From: Acidimicrobiales bacterium
GTDB taxonomy: Bacteria; Actinomycetota; Acidimicrobiia; Acidimicrobiales; DATDAH01
DNA length: 64,000 bases
Assembly: GCA_016794585.1 (NCBI GenBank)
Contig: JAEUJM010000011.1
Location: 124,001-188,000, forward strand
Direction of reading: 5' to 3'
Shown: piece after piece, positions 47,315 to 56,089 of the stretch
Numbering within the stretch: position 1 is the stretch's first letter
Layout of the letters: every line of letters begins with the position of its first letter
Translations under genes and position numbers: made by a program
Notes under the pieces: generated by a model
What the model was told of the DNA's origin: nothing
The model's input: only the letters and a program-made list of their open reading frames with translations
Database searches by the model: none

Positions 47315-48310
47315 TCAGGCGGTCTTGACCGCCCGGGGCCGGGCGTCGGTGCCGCTGGGGGCGAGGTCGAGCCGGGGGAGCGGGTCGTCGCCGGAGGCGT
47401 CGCTGCCGGGCCGGCCGGACTCGAGCAGGTCGCGCCAGTGGGCCGGGTCGTGGTCGGCCGGGCGGGTGGTGGCCACGAAGGTCTGGATGAGCTCGACGAA
47501 GCGCTCGGGGTCGTCGTGGTGGGGGAAGTGGCCGGCGCCCTCGAACAGCTCGAGGCGGCTGCCCGGCATGGCCGCGTGGGCGGCGTGGGCGTGGCTGACC
47601 GGGATCACGCCGTCGCGGGTGCCCCACACGATGAGGGTGGGCATCGCCTCGGCCAGGTAGCACCGGTCCCGCAGGGTGACCACCTGGCCCCGCCAGTCCA
47701 CCCCGGAGCGCAGGGTGCGGGTGAAGGCCACCCGGGCGTCCCGGTCGGGCAGGGCGTCGAAGACCCGGGCGATCTGGTCGTGGTCGCGGCCCAGGTCGGT
47801 GCCGCTGAGGCGGAGGGCCTCGAGGCCGAGGCGGCCGATGGGCTTGGCGAAGGGGAGGCTGAGGGGGACGAGGAAGATCTCGGCGAGGGGCGCGGCGGCG
47901 ATCCGCAGGAACGGGTTGACGGCCTTGGCCACGCCGCCGGTGGCCACGAGCACCAGGCGCTCACAGCGCTCGGGGTACTGGTAGGCGAACTGGGCGGCCA
48001 CGCCGCCGCCGAGGGAGTGGCCCACCACGGTGACCCGGTCGACCCCGAGGAGGGTGAGCAGGTCGCGCATGCCGTTGGCGTAGGCCGCCACCGAGTAGTC
48101 CGCGCGGGGTCGGGCCGACTGCCCGTGGCCCAGCAGGTCGGGGGCGATGACGGTGTGGTCCTCGGCCAGCTCGTCCATGACGTCGAGCCAGCCCACCGAG
48201 CTGTCGCCGATGCCGTGCAGGAGCAGCAGGGGCGGCCCGCTGCCGGCGATGCGGTAGGCCCGGCGGTGGCCGTGCACGGTGCGGAAGCGGACGCGGGTCG
48301 GGTCACCCAT
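47315..48310 (-). CDS. Alpha/beta hydrolase
   Basis: 331 aa. PLLLLHGIGDSSVGW oxyanion loop, VIAPDLLGHGQSARP, nucleophile elbow VVGHSLGGG with S99, LIVWGTRDGVIPVSHA acidic region and GAGHFPHHDDPERF with the catalytic histidine. The layout matches the broad epoxide hydrolase/haloperoxidase/esterase group; the substrate is unknown. The last 50 residues are Asp/Pro/Arg-rich and probably disordered. ATG 48310 was chosen because TAGCGT lies 7 nt before it on the minus strand. Confidence 0.83.
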   Translation of the reverse strand: MGDPTRVRFRTVHGHRRAYRIAGSGPPLLLLHGIGDSSVGWLDVMDELAEDHTVIAPDLLGHGQSARPRADYSVAAYANGMRDLLTLLGVDRVTVVGHSLGGGVAAQFAYQYPERCERLVLVATGGVAKAVNPFLRIAAAPLAEIFLVPLSLPFAKPIGRLGLEALRLSGTDLGRDHDQIARVFDALPDRDARVAFTRTLRSGVDWRGQVVTLRDRCYLAEAMPTLIVWGTRDGVIPVSHAHAAHAAMPGSRLELFEGAGHFPHHDDPERFVELIQTFVATTRPADHDPAHWRDLLESGRPGSDASGDDPLPRLDLAPSGTDARPRAVKTA

Positions 48311-48317
48311 GGCCGAA

Positions 48318-48323
48318 ACGCTA
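48318..48323 (-). promoter_or_regulatory. -10 hexamer TAGCGT (minus), leaderless spacing
   Basis: Read on the minus strand, TAGCGT is followed by 7 nt and the ATG at 48310. Confidence 0.5.
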
Positions 48324-48432
48324 GGCAACGGGCGTCTCGCGGTCATCACCGGTGCGTGACGGGAAGGTGAACGCCGGCCGCGCACGGCCCGAGAACCTTC
48401 TACGGGCTGGCCTGATGGGGGAGGGGGGCGCC

Positions 48433-48438
48433 TAGGGT
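48433..48438 (+). promoter_or_regulatory. -10 hexamer TAGGGT with leader
   Basis: TAGGGT 36 nt before the ATG at 48475; a GGAAGA box stands 5 nt before that ATG, so this transcript probably has a normal leader. Confidence 0.45.
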
Positions 48439-48474
48439 GCATCCGGACCATTCACTGAACGCACGGAAGAACGC

Positions 48475-49818
48475 ATGACCAACGCCTCCACCACCGACGC
48501 TCCCGAGGACGTCGACGAGCACGACCACGACCACGATCACGACGACGAGCCCCGCGACCCCGAAGAGCAGGTGCGCCGCCTCGAGCGTCTGCGGGTGTGT
48601 CTGCTGGCGGTGGACCAGGCGGCCGTGCGCCGGGCGCTGAAGGGCCTTCCCGCCCCGGTGCTCGACTCGGTGGCCAAGGCCGTGCGGGTGCGCCCGCCGG
48701 TGCTGCGTGCGGGCTCGCCCAACGTGCTGCGCCGCCTGCACGACCCTCTGCTGCTCGACACGGTGGCCAGCGCGGTCAGCAGCGACTGCATCGACACGAT
48801 CCGCGAGCGGCTGGGCGACGAGGCCGACGACCCGTCCGCCGAGGCCGTGCTCGAGACCGTGAACGCGATCACCGACACCGAGTACCCGCTGGCGATGGTG
48901 CGCCTGACCCTGGCCATGGTGGCGGCCGGTGGCGCCGAGGCGTCCGAGGTCTGCAACGACCTGCTCGACACCGACGAGCGCTTCGCCACCCCCGACGAGG
49001 CCGAGCTGGAGAGCGCCCCGGTGCTCGCGGTGGCCCCCACCCCCACGGCGCGCGTCGCCGACGCCGACAAGAAGGCCGCCCGCAAGGCCCGCAAGGCCGA
49101 GGAGGCCGAGCGCAAGCGCCTCCAGGCCGAGAAGAAGGCCGCCGCCGACGCCAAGCGCAAGGCCGAGCAGAAGGCCGCGGCCGCCGGCCCCGTCCGGGCC
49201 GCCGACGAGGAGGACGAGGACGACCGGACGGTCAGCGCGGTCGTGTCCACCGCGGGCACCGGCCTGGTCACCCCCACCCCGCCGGCGCCCGCCCCGGCGG
49301 CACCGGCGGCTCCCGCCCCCAAGGCGGCGCCCCTCGGCGCGCCGCCCGGTGCCCGTCCCCTCGGCGCGCCCCCCGGTGCCCGTCCGGTCGGCCCGCCCCC
49401 CGGCGCCCGCCCCGTCAGCACCGGCGCCGGCACCGCGTCCCGGGCGCCCGTCGCCCGCCGGCGTGCCGCCCTCACCGGCGACGACGCCCGCGACTTCGAC
49501 GTCGACGACGCCTACGTGGGCTCGATCGTCATCGCCGAGATCTGGTTCGACAACGAGGAGTCCGGCGGCATGGAGGCCAAGCGCCGCCCGTGCGTGGTCG
49601 TGGGTGTGAACGACCGCGAGTTCCTCGTCCGCCCCGGCTACAGCGAGGGCGGCCGGCGGGCCCGTGACTGGCAGTCCCACGAGGTGGGCGACTGGCGCGA
49701 GGCGGGCCTCGACGGCCTGACCTACATCGAGGCCGAGACCCGCCGCATCGACAAGGCCCAAGCCGACCTGCCCCCCATCGGCAAGCTCACCATCCTCGAC
49801 TGGAACGCCCTCTGGTAG
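48475..49818 (+). CDS. Multidomain charged protein with a PemK/MazF-like C-terminal domain
   Basis: 447 aa. Acidic His/Asp N-terminus (DVDEHDHDHDHDDEP, 12-26), a helical domain (about 30-180), a Lys/Ala/Glu-rich coiled-coil-like stretch (KKAARKARKAEEAERKRLQA), three PPGARP repeats (about 290-320), and a C-terminal domain from about 345: VGSIVIAEIWFDNEE, KRRPCVVVGVND, FLVRPGYSEGG. The last part follows the first strands of the PemK/MazF SH3-like barrel. No antitoxin gene adjoins, so ribonuclease activity is only a possibility. Divergent from the alpha/beta hydrolase gene. Confidence 0.55.
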   Translation: MTNASTTDAPEDVDEHDHDHDHDDEPRDPEEQVRRLERLRVCLLAVDQAAVRRALKGLPAPVLDSVAKAVRVRPPVLRAGSPNVLRRLHDPLLLDTVASAVSSDCIDTIRERLGDEADDPSAEAVLETVNAITDTEYPLAMVRLTLAMVAAGGAEASEVCNDLLDTDERFATPDEAELESAPVLAVAPTPTARVADADKKAARKARKAEEAERKRLQAEKKAAADAKRKAEQKAAAAGPVRAADEEDEDDRTVSAVVSTAGTGLVTPTPPAPAPAAPAAPAPKAAPLGAPPGARPLGAPPGARPVGPPPGARPVSTGAGTASRAPVARRRAALTGDDARDFDVDDAYVGSIVIAEIWFDNEESGGMEAKRRPCVVVGVNDREFLVRPGYSEGGRRARDWQSHEVGDWREAGLDGLTYIEAETRRIDKAQADLPPIGKLTILDWNALW

Positions 49819-49839
49819 CAGGCGGCAGCTGACGGGCCG

Positions 49840-49856
49840 GCGCCGACGCTCGGCGC
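49840..49856 (+). terminator. Hairpin after the PemK-like gene
   Basis: GCGCCGA, CGC loop, TCGGCGC. Seven perfect pairs, 22 nt past the stop codon. Confidence 0.4.
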
Positions 49857-49884
49857 GGCGCCCCTCGGCGCTGCGGCGCGCCGG

Positions 49885-49890
49885 TAGGTT
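49885..49890 (+). promoter_or_regulatory. -10 hexamer TAGGTT, leaderless spacing
   Basis: TAGGTT ends 6 nt before the ATG at 49897 of the SEC-C protein gene. Confidence 0.55.
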
Positions 49891-49896
49891 CGGGCC

Positions 49897-52572
49897 ATGA
49901 GCACCTTCGACGCCGAGCGCATCGCCTTCGTGTTCGGGCCCGACGTCGGCGCCGACGTCTTCGACGACCTCGACGACCCGAGCGACCTCGACCAGCGCTC
50001 GTACGTCTACGACGAGCGCTTCCCCGAGGACCTGAGCGGGCCACAGCACGTCGCGCGGTCGGTGATCGCCAACCAGATCCTCGACGGGCAGCCGCCCGAG
50101 GTGTGGGCCACGGCCCAGCGCCTGCTGGCCGCCGGCGTCGAGCCCGAGTCGGCCTTCCGGCAGCTCACCATGGTGCTCGCCTCCCAACTGCGCGACGCGC
50201 TCGCCGAGCGTGCCCTGTTCGATCCCGACGCCTACACCGCCGCCCTCGCCCGTCTCCCCCTCCCCGAGGCCGGCGAGGTCGAGGCGGCGCTGGTCGAGCG
50301 CGCCGGGGCACAGCCGGGCATCGGGCTGGACGATCTGCAGGCGCAGGTCGTCGAGGCGCTCGGGGGTGTCGCCGACGACCCGGTCGTCGAGATGTTGCTG
50401 GACACGGTGACCGACCAGCTCCTTCGCGTCGGCGTCCTCGAGTTGCTCGCCGGCGACCGGGTGGTCAGCCCGTTCGCGCTCACCGGCGGCCTCGTCCTCA
50501 CCCACCGCCTGAGCGAGGACGAGCAGCGGACGGGGGTGCTCGACGTGGCCTTCGACCTGCCCATCGTGGCTGAGCGTGAGCTCCTCGAGTTGACCGACGG
50601 CTCGCCGGTCGAGCTCTCGGGCGAGCACGCACGCGACCTCCTGTGGGTGGGGCCCGACGGGTGGCTCGATGGGTTCGCACCGGGCGACCTGCTTGCGGTG
50701 CGGGTCGAGGACGTCAACCCGGCCGGCGGCGGTGAGGCGGAGGAGCAGGGCCGTGGTGCTCCCGTGGGCCGGGTGGCCATCGAGGTGGTCGCCGAGTCCG
50801 AGGCCGACCCGGGTCTCGCCGAGCGCCTACGGGCCGTCTACGACGGCGAGGTGGCCGAGCCGTGGGTACCCATCCCCGCAGGCGACCTGTTGCTCGGTCT
50901 CCAGCTCGAGGACCCCGACACCTTCCGACGTCCCCGCCCGCCGCTGACCGAGCTGGCGGCCGCCGCCGGGCTCGAACGACGAGGCGACGAGGTCGCCCAC
51001 GACGAGTCCGTCTGGCGGTCAGGTCGGCAGCTGGCCCGCTTCGGCCGCATCCTCGACTTCTTCGGCCGGGAGGAAGAGGCCGCCGGCGACGAGGCCCGCT
51101 TCGTCCTGTACCTGGCCGACGTCATCGACGGCGAGGACCCGGAAGACATCGGGCTGGCGGGCCTCGACGGGGTGAACCCGACGACGATCCGTCGCGCCCT
51201 GGCCGCGCTCGACGACGAGCTCGTCCTGCTCTTCGTGGCCGACGAGCTCGCCGACGCGCTCGGCGACCCCGACACGTCGAGTTGGGCCGAGGGCCTCGTC
51301 GACGTGCTGGTCGACGCCGCCACCCGTTCGCACGACGTCGCCGCCGCCCGCTACCTGGCCGCCCGGGTGGCCGAGGGGGCGGGCGAGACGCTCGTGGCCG
51401 AGCAGCACCTCGTCCTCGCCGAGAAGGCCGACCCCGAGAACCCCGCGGTGGTCGACCGCCTCGCCTGGTACGTGTCCGACCGCGGCGACGCCCTGCGGGC
51501 GGCCCGGCTGTGGCATCGGCTCGAGCCGACCCCCGTCATCGAGGAGGACCTCGCCCACCTGGCGCCGTTCCTCGAGATGGCGAGGTCGTCGGCTGGGTCG
51601 GAACCCGGCCGCAACGACCCCTGCTGGTGCGGCTCGGGGCGCAAGTACAAGCAGTGCCACCTCGGCGAGGTGCCGGTGCCGCCCCTCGCCGACCGGGTGC
51701 CGTGGCTCATGCGGAAGTCGGTCGCCTACGTCACCCGCCGCCTCGACCGCACCGAGGACGACGCCCTCGCCGTGGCCTTCGCCCGCACCGTCGACCTGGT
51801 CGACCCGTCGGCCGTGGTCGAGTCCTTCCAGGACCCGCTCGTGCTCGACCTGGTGCTGACCGAGGGCGGCTGGTTCGACGAGTTCCTCACCGAGCGGGGC
51901 CCGCTGCTGCCCGACGACGAGGCCCTGCTGGCGGCGAGCTGGCTGCTGGTCGACCGCAGCGTCCACGAGCTGGTCGAGGCGGCGCCCGGGGCACACCTGA
52001 CCCTGCTCGACCTGCGCAGCGGTGAGCGCCACGTGGTGGTCGACCACGCCTTCGCCCACACGGCGCGGGTGGGGGATCGCTACTGCCTGCGGGTGGTACC
52101 CGACGGCGAGGGCCACCAGATCGCCGGCGGGGTCTTCGCGGTGGCCCCCGGCACCGAGGCACGGGTGTTCGACCTTCTCGACGAGGGCGACCCCGTCGCC
52201 ATCGCCGGCTACGTCGCCGACCTCGAACGACCGCCGACGCTGGTGCTGCCGGACGGCCGCAGGGTGACCGTGGCCGAACTGGAGGAATTCGCGGCCGCCG
52301 AGGACGACGGCGAGGCCGCCGTGACCCTCGATCCTGATGACCCCGAGGTGGCCGAGGCGCTCCAGTCGTTCATCGTGGAGATGGAGCGGCGCTGGTGCGA
52401 CGAGCCCGTGCCGGCGCTGGACGGCAAGACGCCCCGTGAGTGCGCCGCCGACCCCACGCGTCGCGACGCCCTCGAGCGCCTGCTGCGCGACTTCGAGCGT
52501 CGTGCCGGCGACGCCCCCGAGAACAGCGGCACCTTCGACGTGAACCGCCTGCGAGCGCTGCTCGATCTCTGA
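49897..52572 (+). CDS. Large SEC-C motif protein
   Basis: 891 aa, soluble. The SEC-C zinc motif GRNDPCWCGSGRKYKQCH lies at about 572-589 (C576, C578, then C and H). The N-terminal half is acidic and helical with tetratricopeptide-like stretches (ARYLAARVAEGAGETLVAEQHLVLAEKADPENPAVVDRLAWY). The C-terminus has a conserved PVPALDGKTPRECAADPTRRDALERLL segment that often accompanies SEC-C in bacterial hypothetical proteins. SEC-C binds zinc and contacts SecB or ribosomes in SecA; here its role is unknown. Confidence 0.65.
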   Translation: MSTFDAERIAFVFGPDVGADVFDDLDDPSDLDQRSYVYDERFPEDLSGPQHVARSVIANQILDGQPPEVWATAQRLLAAGVEPESAFRQLTMVLASQLRDALAERALFDPDAYTAALARLPLPEAGEVEAALVERAGAQPGIGLDDLQAQVVEALGGVADDPVVEMLLDTVTDQLLRVGVLELLAGDRVVSPFALTGGLVLTHRLSEDEQRTGVLDVAFDLPIVAERELLELTDGSPVELSGEHARDLLWVGPDGWLDGFAPGDLLAVRVEDVNPAGGGEAEEQGRGAPVGRVAIEVVAESEADPGLAERLRAVYDGEVAEPWVPIPAGDLLLGLQLEDPDTFRRPRPPLTELAAAAGLERRGDEVAHDESVWRSGRQLARFGRILDFFGREEEAAGDEARFVLYLADVIDGEDPEDIGLAGLDGVNPTTIRRALAALDDELVLLFVADELADALGDPDTSSWAEGLVDVLVDAATRSHDVAAARYLAARVAEGAGETLVAEQHLVLAEKADPENPAVVDRLAWYVSDRGDALRAARLWHRLEPTPVIEEDLAHLAPFLEMARSSAGSEPGRNDPCWCGSGRKYKQCHLGEVPVPPLADRVPWLMRKSVAYVTRRLDRTEDDALAVAFARTVDLVDPSAVVESFQDPLVLDLVLTEGGWFDEFLTERGPLLPDDEALLAASWLLVDRSVHELVEAAPGAHLTLLDLRSGERHVVVDHAFAHTARVGDRYCLRVVPDGEGHQIAGGVFAVAPGTEARVFDLLDEGDPVAIAGYVADLERPPTLVLPDGRRVTVAELEEFAAAEDDGEAAVTLDPDDPEVAEALQSFIVEMERRWCDEPVPALDGKTPRECAADPTRRDALERLLRDFERRAGDAPENSGTFDVNRLRALLDL

Positions 52573-52642
52573 CGCCTGCCGGATCCGAGCAGTGCAACGC
52601 GCTGCCGGTCGCGGGTCATCTCCTCCAGCCGAGGGCGTGTGG

Positions 52643-52648
52643 GAGCAT
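52643..52648 (+). promoter_or_regulatory. Possible -10 hexamer GAGCAT
   Basis: GAGCAT ends 6 nt before the ATG at 52655 of the lipase-like gene; loose match to NANNNT. Confidence 0.3.
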
Positions 52649-52654
52649 GGCGCC

Positions 52655-54022
52655 ATGGCGGAATCGCAGGCAGGGGCGGGATCTCTTGGCGCGCGTCGGG
52701 CCCGGTGGGCCGGTCTCGCCTTGGCGGTGGTGGTCGGGTCGGCGGCCCTGGCGGGCTGTTCGTCCGGGTCCGACGACACGTCGGGGCCGACCACGTCGTT
52801 CCTCGGCGACAACCCTGCCGCCGGCCCGTTCTACCAGCCGCCCGACCCGCTGCCCGACGGCGACCCGGGCGACCTCATCCGCTCCGAGCCGCTCGACGGT
52901 GCGCCTGACGGCAGCCGGGCGTGGCGCATCCTCTACCTGTCCACGGGCCTCGACGACGAGCCCATCGCGGTGTCCGGCATGGTCTTCGCCCCCGACGACG
53001 CGTCGTCCTCGTCCGGGTCGACGACCACCGCCGCGAGCGGGGCGACCACGACCACCGGCTCCGACGCGACCACGACGACGGCGTCGAGCGGTGGCGGCGA
53101 CGGTCGTGACCGCCCCGTCGTGGCCTGGGCCCACCCGACGACGGGGGTGGCCGACACCTGCGCCCCGTCGGTGCTGTCCGACGGCCCGTCGCTGGTGGCG
53201 GGGCTCGACGCCTTCCTAGACGCGGGCTTCGTGGTGGCCGCCACCGACTACCAGGGCCTCGGCACGCCGGGCCTGCACCCGTACCTGATCGGCGAGTCCG
53301 AGGGGCGGGGCACGCTCGACGCCGTCCGGGCCGCCCGCCAGATCGACGAGGCCCACGCCGGTAGCACCGTGTTCACGTGGGGCCACTCGCAAGGTGGGCA
53401 GGCGTCGCTGTTCGCGGGCCAGATGGCCGCCGACTACGCCCCCGAGCTGGAGCTGGCCGGTGTCGCCGCGGCGGCGCCGGCGGGCGAGCTGGCCGAGGTG
53501 TTCGACCTCGACGAGAACACCGTCGACGGCATCGCCCTCGGTGGGTGGGCCATGAACGCCTTCTACCAGGTGTACAAGGACGACAACCCGGACATGGACA
53601 TCGACCAGATGGTCACCAGCGCCGGTCAGGACGCGCTCCCGCGGCTCGAGCGGCTGTGCGACGTCATCCCCCGCCAGTACGCCCGCATCGAGCGCATCGC
53701 CACGCCGCTCATCGGCGGCTTCTACGCCACCGACGACCCGGCGTCGGTGGCGCCGTGGGGCGACCTGCTCACCGAGAACAGCCCGGGTGGGGACCCCGCC
53801 GGCGCGCCGGTGTTCCTGGCGCAGGACAGCGCCGACGAGGTGGTGCCCGAGCGGTCGACCAACCGCCTCGTGCACCACCTCTGCCGGCAGGGCGACACCG
53901 TCGACTACAAGGTGTACCCCGGCCTGAGCCACACGGTGATCGGCTACGAGTCGGCCCCCGACGCGCTGGCGTGGATGCAGTCGATCCTCGCCGGCGACAC
54001 CCCGCCCGACACCTGCCCCTGA
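52655..54022 (+). CDS. Secretory-lipase-family lipoprotein
   Basis: 455 aa. Signal peptide with lipobox LAGC and lipidated C35, so it should sit on the outer face of the cell membrane. The alpha/beta hydrolase part has VVAATDYQGLGTPGLHPYLIG, nucleophile elbow TWGHSQGGQAS, acidic site AQDSADEVVP and YPGLSHTVIGYE with the histidine, as in the LIP family. A low-complexity Ser/Thr/Gly insertion (STTTAASGATTTTGSDATTTT, about 120-145) interrupts an early strand region and may be a surface loop. Probably hydrolyses lipid esters outside the cell. Confidence 0.8.
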   Translation: MAESQAGAGSLGARRARWAGLALAVVVGSAALAGCSSGSDDTSGPTTSFLGDNPAAGPFYQPPDPLPDGDPGDLIRSEPLDGAPDGSRAWRILYLSTGLDDEPIAVSGMVFAPDDASSSSGSTTTAASGATTTTGSDATTTTASSGGGDGRDRPVVAWAHPTTGVADTCAPSVLSDGPSLVAGLDAFLDAGFVVAATDYQGLGTPGLHPYLIGESEGRGTLDAVRAARQIDEAHAGSTVFTWGHSQGGQASLFAGQMAADYAPELELAGVAAAAPAGELAEVFDLDENTVDGIALGGWAMNAFYQVYKDDNPDMDIDQMVTSAGQDALPRLERLCDVIPRQYARIERIATPLIGGFYATDDPASVAPWGDLLTENSPGGDPAGAPVFLAQDSADEVVPERSTNRLVHHLCRQGDTVDYKVYPGLSHTVIGYESAPDALAWMQSILAGDTPPDTCP

Positions 54023-54067
54023 CCGCCACCTGCGGACGGGAATGCCTGGCGCCCTCCTGCGTTGATA

Positions 54068-54081
54068 CTTGCAGACGCAAG
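54068..54081 (+). promoter_or_regulatory. Dyad CTTGC-AGAC-GCAAG in front of the LLM oxidoreductase gene
   Basis: Perfect 5-bp arms overlapping a -35-like TTGCAG (54069-54074), 16 nt upstream of GAGGAT. A wider TGCGT ... ACGCA dyad surrounds it. The position suits a repressor site of the MarR or HxlR type. Confidence 0.45.
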
Positions 54082-54090
54082 GAACTGTGA

Positions 54091-54096
54091 GAGGAT
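54091..54096 (+). promoter_or_regulatory. -10-like hexamer GAGGAT
   Basis: GAGGAT ends 7 nt before the ATG at 54104; 16 nt from the -35-like TTGCAG. Confidence 0.35.
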
Positions 54097-54103
54097 CGCC
54101 GGC

Positions 54104-55180
54104 ATGGAACATCCCACTGGACGCCACCTCGAGCTCGGGCTCGACACCTTCGGGGACGCCACCTTCGACGACGACGGGCGCCTGAAGTCCGACGCCCAGG
54201 TGCTCCGAGACGTCGTCGAGCAGGGCGTGCTGGCCGACCAGGTGGGGGTCGACTTCCTCGGCCTCGGCGAGCACCACCGTGACGACTTCGCCATCTCCGC
54301 CCCCGAGGTCGTCCTCGCCGCCATCGCCGCCCGCACCGAGCGCATCCGCCTCGGCACCGCGGTCACCGTCCTCAGCTCCGACGACCCCGTCCGGGTCTTC
54401 CAGCGCTTCGCCACCCTCGACGCCCTGTCCGACGGCCGGGCCGAGGTGATCGTCGGCCGGGGCTCGTTCACCGAGTCGTTCCCGCTGTTCGGCTTCGCCC
54501 TCGAGGACTACGAGGAGCTGTTCGAGGAGCGCCTCGACCTCTTCACCCTGCTCCGCGACGAGAAGCCGGTCACGTGGCGGGGCGCCACCCGGGCCGCGCT
54601 CGACCACCAGCAGGTGTACCCGACCACCGAGTCGGGCCGACTCACCACCTGGGTGGGCGTCGGCGGCAGCCCCCAGTCCGTCGTGCGGGCCGCCCGCTAC
54701 GAGCTGCCCCTGATGATCGCCATCATCGGCGGCAACAGCGAGCGCTTCCGCCCCTTCGTGGACCTCTACCACCGGGTGCTCGACGAGTCGGGCTCACCTC
54801 GCCTGCCCGTCGGCGTCCACTCGCCCGGCCACATCGCCCCCACCGACGACGAGGCGAAGGAGCAGCTGTACCCGCACCTCAAGAAGATGCGGGACCGCAT
54901 CGGCGCCGAGCGGGGCTGGGGCCCGATGACGCCTGGCGAGTTCGCGGGAATGGCCGCCCCCGGCGGCTCGCTCTACGTCGGCTCGCCCGAGACCGTCGCC
55001 GCCAAGATCGCGGCGACGGCGACGACGCTCGACCTGTCCCGCTTCGACCTGAAGTACAGCCACGGCACCCTGCCCCACGACGCCATGCTCCGCAGCATCG
55101 AGCTCTACGGCACCGAGGTGATCCCGAGGGTCCGCGAGCTCCTGGCCGAGACCGACGCGGCGGCGCCCGTCACGGTCTGA
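54104..55180 (+). CDS. LLM class flavin-dependent oxidoreductase
   Basis: 358 aa luciferase-like TIM barrel. LELGLDTFGD start, DFLGLGEHHRDDFAISAPEVVLAAIAARTERIRLGTAVTVLSSDDPVRVFQRFATLD, GRAEVIVGRGSFTESFPLFGF and VGVGGSPQSVVRAARYELPLM. EHHRDDF is typical of the FMN-type (alkanal-monooxygenase-like) subfamily rather than F420 enzymes. Substrate unknown. Divided from the upstream lipase gene by a dyad-containing promoter region, suggesting inducible expression. Confidence 0.85.
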   Translation: MEHPTGRHLELGLDTFGDATFDDDGRLKSDAQVLRDVVEQGVLADQVGVDFLGLGEHHRDDFAISAPEVVLAAIAARTERIRLGTAVTVLSSDDPVRVFQRFATLDALSDGRAEVIVGRGSFTESFPLFGFALEDYEELFEERLDLFTLLRDEKPVTWRGATRAALDHQQVYPTTESGRLTTWVGVGGSPQSVVRAARYELPLMIAIIGGNSERFRPFVDLYHRVLDESGSPRLPVGVHSPGHIAPTDDEAKEQLYPHLKKMRDRIGAERGWGPMTPGEFAGMAAPGGSLYVGSPETVAAKIAATATTLDLSRFDLKYSHGTLPHDAMLRSIELYGTEVIPRVRELLAETDAAAPVTV

Positions 55181-55242
55181 GGCGCCGGGGGCGGCGGCGC
55201 CGGCGCCTTCCCGCCGGCTGGCCCGTCCCGTCCCGGCCCACT

Positions 55243-55293
55243 CGAACTCGACGCAATGGCTGTCGGAATCCGACGGCTACTGCGTCGAGTTCG
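55243..55293. repeat. Intergenic inverted repeat with a GTCGGAATCCGAC centre
   Basis: Perfect 13-bp arms CGAACTCGACGCA (55243-55255) and complement (55281-55293); the loop holds the smaller dyad GTCGG-AAT-CCGAC. It fills the gap between the LLM and DUF488 genes. Confidence 0.7.
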
Positions 55294-55331
55294 TCGCGTC
55301 TCGGCCCTGAGCCACGGCCGGCGCCGCCGGG

Positions 55332-55337
55332 CACACT
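55332..55337 (+). promoter_or_regulatory. Possible -10 hexamer CACACT
   Basis: CACACT ends 6 nt before the GTG at 55344; loose match to NANNNT. Confidence 0.3.
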
Positions 55338-55343
55338 GGCGTC

Positions 55344-55742
55344 GTGGCCGTCCACGTCGTCCGCCTGGGATCGCCGCGTGGTCAGTCCGAGGGACTGCGC
55401 CTCGGGACCGTCCGCCGGCCGCCCCGGGGCGTGCGTAAGGAGGACCTCGGGCGGCTCGACTACTACGACGTCTGGCTGCCGGTCCTCGCCCCGAGCGCCG
55501 AGCTGATGGCGAAGGGCCGGGCCGCCGCGACCGACCGGGAGTGGCAGCAGTTCGTGCGGGGCTACGAGCGCGAAATGGCGCGGTCCGACGCCGCCGGGGT
55601 CCTGGACCTGCTGGCGGCGGCGTCGGCGGCGGTCGACCTCGCGGTCGGGTGCTACTGCGAGGACCCGGACCGGTGTCACCGCTCGGTCCTGCGCCGCTTG
55701 TTGGCCGACCGAGGTGCGATGCTCGCTCCCGCTCCTGGGTAG
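55344..55742 (+). CDS. DUF488 family protein
   Basis: 132 aa. VHVVRLGSPR start, YDVWLPVLAPS, WQQFVRGYEREM and the hallmark VGCYCEDPDRCHRSVLRRLL with paired cysteines and histidine near the end, as in DUF488. The family's function is unknown; the Cys/His set could bind metal. GTG start. It precedes a small TraR/DksA-type zinc protein by 8 bp, so the two are probably in one transcript. Confidence 0.75.
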   Translation: MAVHVVRLGSPRGQSEGLRLGTVRRPPRGVRKEDLGRLDYYDVWLPVLAPSAELMAKGRAAATDREWQQFVRGYEREMARSDAAGVLDLLAAASAAVDLAVGCYCEDPDRCHRSVLRRLLADRGAMLAPAPG

Positions 55743-55750
55743 GGACGGGG

Positions 55751-56089
55751 ATGCACAACTCGTCCCACGCCGACGTCGTCGCCGACGAACGCGCCACCGT
55801 GGCCGCCCAGGTCGCCTCCCTCGAGCAGAGCTTCGAAGACATCGTCGACTCGAGCGAGCTCGTGTCCACCGACGACGAGCATGACCCCGAGGGCGCGACC
55901 ATCGCCTACGAGCGTGCGCAGGTGGCGTCGCTGCTGGAGAGCGCGCGGCGGCGCCTCGACGAGCTCGACGCCGCCATCGAGCGGATCGAGGCCGGCACCT
56001 ACGGCCGGTGCGACGAGTGCGGCGGCGCCATCGCCCCGGCCCGCCTCGAGGTCCTCCCCGCCACCCCATGGTGCGTCGCCTGCGCCTGA
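55751..56089 (+). CDS. TraR/DksA-type zinc-finger protein
   Basis: 112 aa. A helical N-terminal hairpin (ERATVAAQVASLEQSFEDIVDSSE, then AYERAQVASLLESARRRLDELDAAIERIEAGTYGRC) leads to the zinc finger CDECGGAIAPARLEVLPATPWCVAC (C-x2-C-x17-C-x2-C). This is the build of DksA/TraR-family proteins that act on RNA polymerase through its secondary channel. The coiled-coil-tip acidic residues are less clear, so effects on transcription are inferred. Confidence 0.75.
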   Translation: MHNSSHADVVADERATVAAQVASLEQSFEDIVDSSELVSTDDEHDPEGATIAYERAQVASLLESARRRLDELDAAIERIEAGTYGRCDECGGAIAPARLEVLPATPWCVACA

